A DNA stretch of 64,000 bases from Aegilops tauschii subsp. strangulata (taxonomy: Eukaryota > Streptophyta > Magnoliopsida > Poales > Poaceae), in NCBI RefSeq assembly GCF_002575655.3, contig NC_053039.3, positions 377,619,633 to 377,683,632 on the forward strand. Direction: 5' to 3'. A model generated the notes under the pieces. It searched no databases, was not told where the DNA came from, and saw nothing but the letters and a program-made list of their open reading frames with translations. The position numbers and the translations under genes were made by a program. This document shows, in pieces, positions 58,355 to 64,000 of the stretch (position 1 is its first letter; the number at the start of each line of letters is the position of its first letter).

Positions 58355-59579
58355 TTATCTACAATTAACATAGACAAGCAAGATACTATCAGGTACTAAG
58401 TTCATGATAAATTCAAGTTCAATTAATCATATTACTTAAGAACTCCCACTTAGATAGACATCCCTCTAATCATCTAAGTGATTACGTGATCCAAATCAAC
58501 TAAACCATGTCCGATCATCACGTGAGATGGAGTAGTTTCAATGGTGAACATCACTATGTTGATCATATCTACTATATGATTCGCGCTCGACCTTTCGGTC
58601 TCCGTGTTCCGAGGCCATATCTGCATATGCTAGGCTCGTCAAGTTTAACCTGAGTATTCCGCGTGTGCAACTGTTTTGCACCCGTTGTATTTGAACGTAG
58701 AGCCTCTCACACCCGATCATCACGTGGTGTCTCAGCACGAAGAACTTTCGCAACGGTGCATACTCAGGGAGAACACTTTTATCTTGAAATTTTAGTGAGA
58801 GATCATCTTATAATGCTACCGTCAATCAAAGCAAGATAAGATGCATAAAAGATTAACATCACATGCAATCAATATAAGTGATTTGATATGGCCATCATCA
58901 TCTTGTGCTTGTGATCTCCATCTCCGAAGCACCGTCATGATCACCATCGTCACCGGCGCGACACCTTGATCTCCATCGTAGTATCGTTGTCGTCTCGCCA
59001 ACTTATTGCTTTTACGACTATCGCTACCGCTTAGTGATAAAGTAAAACAATTACATGGCGATTGCATTGCATACAATAAAGCGACAACCATATGGCTCCT
59101 GCCAGTTGCCGATAACTCGGTTACAAAACATGATCATCTCATACAATAAAATATAGCATCATGTCTTGACCATATCACATCACAACATGCCCTGCAAAAA
59201 CAAGTTAGACGTCCTCTACTTTGTTGTTGCAAGTTTTACGTGGCTGCTATGGGCTTAGCAAGAACCGTTCTTACCTACGCATCAAAACCACAACGATAGT
59301 TTGTCAAGTTGGTGTTGTTTTAACCTTCGCAAGGACCGGGCGTAGCCACACTCGGTTCAACTAAAGTGAGAGAGACAGACACCCGCCGGTCACCTTTAAG
59401 CAACGAGTGCTCGCAACGGTGAAACCAGTCTCGCGTAAGCGTACGCGTAATGTCGGTCCGGGCCGCTTCATCTCACAATACCGCCGAACCAAAGTATGAC
59501 ATGTTGGTAAGCAGTATGACTTATATCGCCCACAACTCACTTGTGTTCTACTCGTGCATAGCATCAATGCATAAAACCA
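58355..59579 (-). other. Untranslated leader of Angela
   Basis: About 1.2 kb between primer site and gag ATG, no long ORF, as usual for the BARE-1/Angela group. Packaging and dimerisation signals are expected here, but I could not define them. Confidence 0.6.
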
Positions 59580-59592
59580 GGCTCGGATGCCA
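59580..59592 (-). promoter_or_regulatory. Primer binding site of Angela, initiator tRNA-Met type
   Basis: Minus strand TGGCATCCGAGCC, one base inside the 5' LTR, resembling the normal TGGTATCAGAGC with two substitutions. Confidence 0.75.
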
Positions 59593-59593
59593 C

Positions 59594-61328
59594 TGTTGGG
59601 GAACGTAGTAATTTCAAAAAAAATCCTACGCACACGCAAGATCATGGTGATGCATAGCAACGAGAGGGGAGAGTGTTGTCTACGTACCCTCGTAGACCGA
59701 AAGCGGAAGCGTTAACACAACGCGGTTGATGTAGTCGTACGTCTTCACGATCCGACCGATCAAGTACCGAACGCACGGCACCTCCGAGTTCAGCACACGT
59801 TCAGCTCGATGACGTCCCTCGAACTCCGATCCAGCCGAGTGTTGAGGGAGAGTTTCGTCAACACGACGGCGTGGTGACGATGATGATGTTCTACCGACGC
59901 AGGGCTTCGCCTAAGCTCCGCTACGATATTATCGAGGTGTAATATGGTGGAGGGGGGCACCGCACACGGCTAAAATATCGTATATCAATTGTGTGTCTAG
60001 AGGTGCCCCCTGCCCCCGTATATAAAGGAGCAAGGGGGAGGCCGCCGGCCTAGGAGGTGTGGCGCACCAGGAGGAGTCCTACTCCTACCGGGAGTAGGAC
60101 TCCCCCCTTTCCTTGTTGGACTAGGAGTGGAAGAAGGGAAGAGGTGGAGGGGAGGAAGGAAGGGGGGCGCCGCCCCCCCTCTCCTTGTCCTATTCGGACT
60201 AGGGGGGAAGGGGGGCGCGGCCCTGCCCTAGCCTCCTCTCCTCTATTCCACCTAGGCCCACTAAGGCCCATTAAGTTACCGGGGGGTTCCGGTAACCTCC
60301 CGGTACTCCGGAAAAATCCCGATTTCACCCGGAACACTTCCGATGTCCAAACATAGGCTTCCAATATATCAATCTTTATGTCTCGACCATTTCGAGACTC
60401 CTCGTCATGTCTGTGATCACATCCAGGACTCCGAACAACCTTCGGTACATCAAAACATATAAACTCAAAATATAACTGTCATCGTAACTTTAAGCGTGCG
60501 GACCCAACGGGTTCGAGAACTATGTAGACATGACCAAGACACCTCTCCGGTCAATAACCAATAGCGGAACCTGGATGCTCATATGGGTTCCCACATATTC
60601 TACGAAGATCTTTATCGGTCAGACCGCATAACAACATACGTTGTTCCTTTTGTCATGGGTATGTTACTTGCCCGAGAGTCGATCGTCGGTATCTCGATAC
60701 CTAGTTCAATCTCGTTACGGGCAAGTCTCTTTACTCGTTCCGTAATACATCATTCCGCAACTAACTCATTAGTCACAATGCTTGCAAGGCTTATAGTGAT
60801 GTGCATTACCGAGTGGGCCCAGAGATACCTCTCCGACAATCGGAGTGACAAATCCTAATCTCGAAATACGCCAACCCAACAAGTACCTTTGGAGACACCT
60901 GTAGAGCACCTTTATAATCACCCAGTTACGTTGTGACGTTTGGTAGCACACAAAGTGTTCCCCCGGTAAACGGGAGTTGCATAATCTCATAGTCATAGGA
61001 ACATGTATAAGTCATGAAGAAAGCAATAGCAACATACTAAACGATCGAGTGCTAAGCTAACGGAATGGGTCAAGTCAATCACGTCATTCTCCTAATGATG
61101 TGATCCCGTTAATCAAATGACAACTCATGTCTATGGCTAGGAAACATAACCATCTTTGATTAACGAGCTAGTCAAGTAGAGGCATACTAGTGACACTCTG
61201 TTTGTCTATGTATTCACACATGTATTATGTTTCCGGTTAATACAATTCTAGCATGAATAATAAACATTTATCATGATATAAGGAAATAAATAATACTTTA
61301 TTATTGCCTCTAGGGCATATTTCCTTCA
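59594..61328 (-). repeat. 5' LTR of Angela
   Basis: 1735 bp, same length as the other LTR. On the minus strand CTCCTTTATATACGGGGG (near 60015) is the likely TATA region. Confidence 0.95.
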
Positions 61329-61333
61329 TTAGG

Positions 61334-61451
61334 CAACGACTCCTACTACCTGATCGACGCACAGAAGCCGAAGGCACGCAAGAGAGATGATTCCGGCAAG
61401 GAGTCGGAACGACCATGGAACGCCAATCTCCTCCGAAGATTTCACAGCTAA
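61334..61451 (+). pseudogene. C-terminal end of the Tat-like integrase
   Basis: The coding sequence cut at 52599 resumes here with NDSYYLIDAQKPKARK and ends at a TAA after LLRRFHS. Joining the two sides leaves one copy of the CTAGG/TTAGG pentamer. Confidence 0.75.
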
Positions 61452-62206
61452 ATGCAGTATGTACCACGCTACCTTTTGTATTAAGTACAAGATAATGGGC
61501 CCCCCGAGGAGCACTCGGGGACTACCTTCTTTTATCTACGTATGATGAGTGTCATACCTATGAATGTATTACCACATTTGTTTTCTTGTCCGGCACCGGG
61601 TTCGATCAGTCGGCCCGGGGACTTGCCGCCTTGAGTTATATTAAAGTTCTACCTACAGTCAGACAAGTAGTGTGCCGGCACCCAAGCCCTCTCTTGTTGA
61701 AAGTCGCAGCTCGAAGAATCGACTGTCCAACTGGCAAGAGTCAAAGGCAGGAAAGGATGCCCACACGAAAAACGGCTAAGGACTAACGAACTTATATAAC
61801 ACAAGCCGGCCTCCCACCCCGCCAACCGGCTGTCAGAACAGCCGGCTGGCCGGCTTCCGATCCACCTTGCTACAATCTAAGAAAGCTAGAGTACTTGCCC
61901 TCCCAAACGGCCAAGCCCTTCCCCAGCCACAGACTGCAGAGCAGCTGTCCGGCTGGGAAGGCGGCGACCAAGGGAGGGCGGCAAAGGAAACAGCCAAAAG
62001 GATGAAAAGCAAATACAATCGGAAGCCAAGCACATGCATGATTATATTTACACAAAAGGCCTTCGAAAGGTCGGCGTTCAACATAGTTTGAATACACCCC
62101 CAGTGGGTGGAACTGCGCAAACCTAACAAATATTGTTCAAAGAGTAATAAACAGGAAAGCAAAGGTGGCGGATCAGGCCAAAGGTGCAACAGGCGAGCCA
62201 GGAAGG
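61452..62206. other. Non-coding stretch between integrase and the antisense gene
   Basis: No ORF with family resemblance. Holds CTCGGGGACTACC (61516-61528) and CCCGGGGACTT words, the same G-rich motif as in the pol linker. The two genes are convergent here, so their 3' UTRs may overlap. Confidence 0.6.
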
Positions 62207-64000
62207 TCAGTGGAGACGGCAGTGCTGGCTGGAGGAGTGGCCGGCTGGCGAGTCTCGGCTTGATTCGCCGGCTGCAGGCGGCGCGCTCGCGCACGCCTCG
62301 TTGCTGGAGGCATGATCAAGCTGAGGCTGGCCGGTTGCTCCACCGTCTGGCATGGCGTCTTCACCTTCCTCTCCCTCCTCCTCTTCGCCCTCGTCACTGG
62401 AGTCGATCTCCTCTGCCGAGTCCTCACCATCCGCTAGGTTCAGCCCAAACCACTCCTCCGGCTGAGCAACGCCGTCATCATTCACCTCAGGGGCAAAGGC
62501 ACTAGTGTCGGTGTAGTCGGCGATCGCCGAGGCGCGCTGGATGATAGCCGGCCGCACCGCCTCCAGCTCCTCGGCCTCCTGCCGCTAGGTGGTCAGCTGG
62601 GCCAAATCCAGCCCAGGATACCAAGCTCGAACGAACTCCAGTGCCCGCCTGGCGCCTGACCAAGCTGTAGAAGCCTTCCAGGCCTCGAAGCGGCCAGCCA
62701 CTACCTCCAGCCATTCGGCAGTCCGACTGGGGGTACGGGGAACCACCTCGCCGGGCCAAAGGGCGACCAGCACTTGCGCCCCAACGCGCTGAAGACGGCA
62801 GAGCATGTGGTGAGCCGGCTGGAGGCGGGCTTGGATCGCCAGAAGCTGCTCCTCAAGCGACCGGCGAGCACCCGGCGCGATCTCAGCCCCAGCCTACCTT
62901 TGCGCGTCGCGGCGGGCCTCGATGACTTGGTTGGCGGCAACGGAGTAACCAGGGAAGTACTCTGCGCAAGTAAGAAAGAAAGTCAGAAAATGGACCAAAT
63001 GGCAGGCGGCAAGCAAAGGGACGAAGAAGAAGGCCTACCGTCGACCAAATCTTCGATCTGGCCGTAGCCGTCGCTCAGCGCTTGCCTTGCCTCAGCCTAG
63101 CTCGCCGCCTCGGTCTCGTATTCGGCTTGGAGGGCGGCCTCGCTGTCCTGCGCCGCCTTCAGGGCCGCCTTATGGCTCTCCTCCTGGTCAGCCAGCTTCT
63201 TGACCAAGCGGTCACGCTCCTTAGCCAAGGCGTTGCACTCGGCTTCCTTGGTGCGAAGGGCGGTCTGGGCCCCACCCAACTGTTCCCTCAGGTCGGCTTT
63301 GGCCTCTGCAGATATGGAAAAAAAGCAATAAGAAAGAAGTCGCCAGGAAAGATCTGGCCCGACTGCTCAGCAGTCGGCCTAAATCTCGGGGACTACACCC
63401 AGTGGGTGCGCTGACGCGCCCCCACGTGAGATAAAAGATGAAGCCCTTACTCCGGCTCTCGGTCAGATCAATGGTCTTCTGGTTCAGCTCCCGGGCCTGT
63501 GAGTTGAAGGTAGTCGCGCGGAGGTTGTGATAGTCCTGCAAATAGGACAGAGGAGCGAATAAGAACAAGATAGCAATCGAAGTCTACTAAGAAGTTCCAA
63601 GCCGCCTGCTCAGCAGCCGACTCGGAACTCGGGGACTACACCCAGTGGGTGCGCTGACGCGCCCCCATGGAAGAAATCAAGAACAAGATACCAATCGAAG
63701 TCTACTAAGAAGTTCCAAGCCGCCTGCTCAGCAGCCGACTCGGAACTCGGGGACTACACCCAGTGGGTGCGCTGACGCGCCCCCATGGACGAAATCAAGA
63801 ACAAGAAACAAAAAAAGGGGAAGACTCACCCGAATGGTCGTCCGCGTCGCGAGGAACTCTTGAGTACACTGCTTCAGCACGGTGGCTTGGGATTGAAGCT
63901 GGTTCCGGACTTCTTGCGCCGCCACGTTCAGCACGGCCGTCCCACCACCCGGCGTCCACTCCGGCGAGCTGGCGCTGGCCGTCTCCAGATCCTGGGCTGA
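62207..64000 (-). pseudogene. Antisense multi-exon gene of the Tat-like element, 3' part
   Basis: On the minus strand four exons with GT-AG borders and matching phases: (64000 or beyond)-63830, 63535-63451, 63305-63039 and 62961-62207. The first two encode Gln/Thr-rich helical sequence. The third is a coiled coil (TKEAECNALAKERDRLVKK onward). The last has EEQLLAIQARL, WPGEVVPRTP, GARRALEFVR and an acidic tail (EEEEGEEGED). Three TAG codons break it (63097-63099, 62894-62896, 62585-62587), each where CAG is plausible. The N-terminal part lies outside the window. Layout and C-terminal motif resemble the antisense gene at 16097-19177. Confidence 0.68.
63561..63796. repeat. Two tandem 118-bp units in an intron of the antisense gene
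   Basis: Units 63561-63678 and 63679-63796 are nearly identical, starting AAGAACAAGATA and ending in a CGCCCCCATGG-containing stretch; a partial third start follows at 63797. A related diverged piece (CTCGGGGACTACACCCAGTG onward) is in the next intron near 63387. Confidence 0.88.

Larger units (their letters stand above)
52600..61328 (-). mobile_element. Angela (BARE-1-type) copia retrotransposon, nearly intact
   Basis: 8729 bp on the minus strand, with two LTRs of 1735 bp each, primer binding site, one gag-protease-integrase-RT-RNase H frame with a single in-frame TGA, and a PPT. Target duplication CTAGG (52595-52599) and TTAGG (61329-61333), one base changed. It interrupts the integrase C-terminus of the Tat-like element. 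By hand about 38 substitutions separate the LTRs (about 2.2%), near 0.8 million years at the commonly used 1.3e-8 per site per year. LTR sequence and order are those of the Angela/BARE-1/WIS group of Triticeae. Confidence 0.96.
34182..64000 (+). mobile_element. Tat-like gypsy element, host of two nested insertions, 3' end outside window
   Basis: Plus-strand order: 5' LTR (34182-35383), primer site, gag, protease, RT, [insertion 39541-50453], RNase H, integrase, [insertion 52600-61328], end of integrase, non-coding stretch, then a multi-exon gene on the minus strand that runs off the right edge. About 10.2 kb of the element itself is in the window. LTR ends are TGTCGG...CCGACA. Every coding part is broken by TAG codons and frameshifts, so it is defective. 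The order of pol (RT, RNase H, integrase) with an antisense gene after it fits the Tat lineage of Ty3/gypsy; I do not assign a family name. Confidence 0.88.

Overview
This window is plant nuclear DNA made almost entirely of nested LTR retrotransposons, and it has the look of a Triticeae (wheat, Aegilops or barley-type) intergenic region. The reasons are a full-length copia element of the Angela/BARE-1 type, a gypsy element that I recognise as Fatima-like, and several gypsy elements of the Sabrina/WHAM-like type whose LTRs begin TGATACGTCTCCAACG. Family names come from memory and were not searched. I see no intact host gene. The only host-gene-like locus is a pseudogene at 5716-6420 encoding four 31-residue repeats.

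Layout: (1) 1-4925, 5' part of a minus-strand gypsy element cut by the window edge. (2) 4926-6798, low-copy DNA with MITE remnants and the repeat-protein pseudogene. (3) 6799-24137, a minus-strand Fatima-like element that keeps gag and protease, lacks reverse transcriptase and integrase, and carries a five-exon gene on the opposite strand. Its 3' LTR is split by a plus-strand Sabrina-like element (7236-15506; TSD TCCGG) that has gag-protease only. (4) 24138-25996, low-copy DNA. (5) 25997-33647, a minus-strand sister of that Sabrina-like element (TSD AGTAA) with an unrelated unknown ORF in place of gag-protease. (6) 33648-34181, spacer. (7) 34182 to beyond 64000, a plus-strand Tat-like gypsy element with decayed gag, protease, RT, RNase H and integrase, and a multi-exon antisense gene near its 3' side. 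It has been invaded twice. At 39541-50453 there is a solo LTR of about 4.2 kb (TSD CCCGC), itself interrupted by a non-coding LTR element at 41496-48159. At 52600-61328 there is a nearly intact minus-strand Angela copy (TSD CTAGG/TTAGG).

How the parts relate: only Angela has a nearly complete polyprotein (one in-frame TGA). The Fatima-like, Sabrina-like and non-coding elements lack RT and integrase and must have depended on enzymes supplied in trans. What they keep is informative: LTRs, primer sites, G-rich PPT-like motifs repeated inside the element, and in the Sabrina/WHAM-like group a conserved pair of hairpins found whatever ORF is carried. These are candidate cis-acting RNA signals.

Most notable observations: the antisense spliced genes in two different gypsy elements with a shared C-terminal motif; the unknown ORF shared between LTR families; a decayed tRNA-Lys(CTT) copy inside a non-coding element whose primer site also fits tRNA-Lys; and an identical 70-bp direct duplication flanking that element where 5 bp is normal. 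Hand counts give about 2.2% LTR divergence for Angela and about 1.5% for the non-coding element, so both are young insertions.
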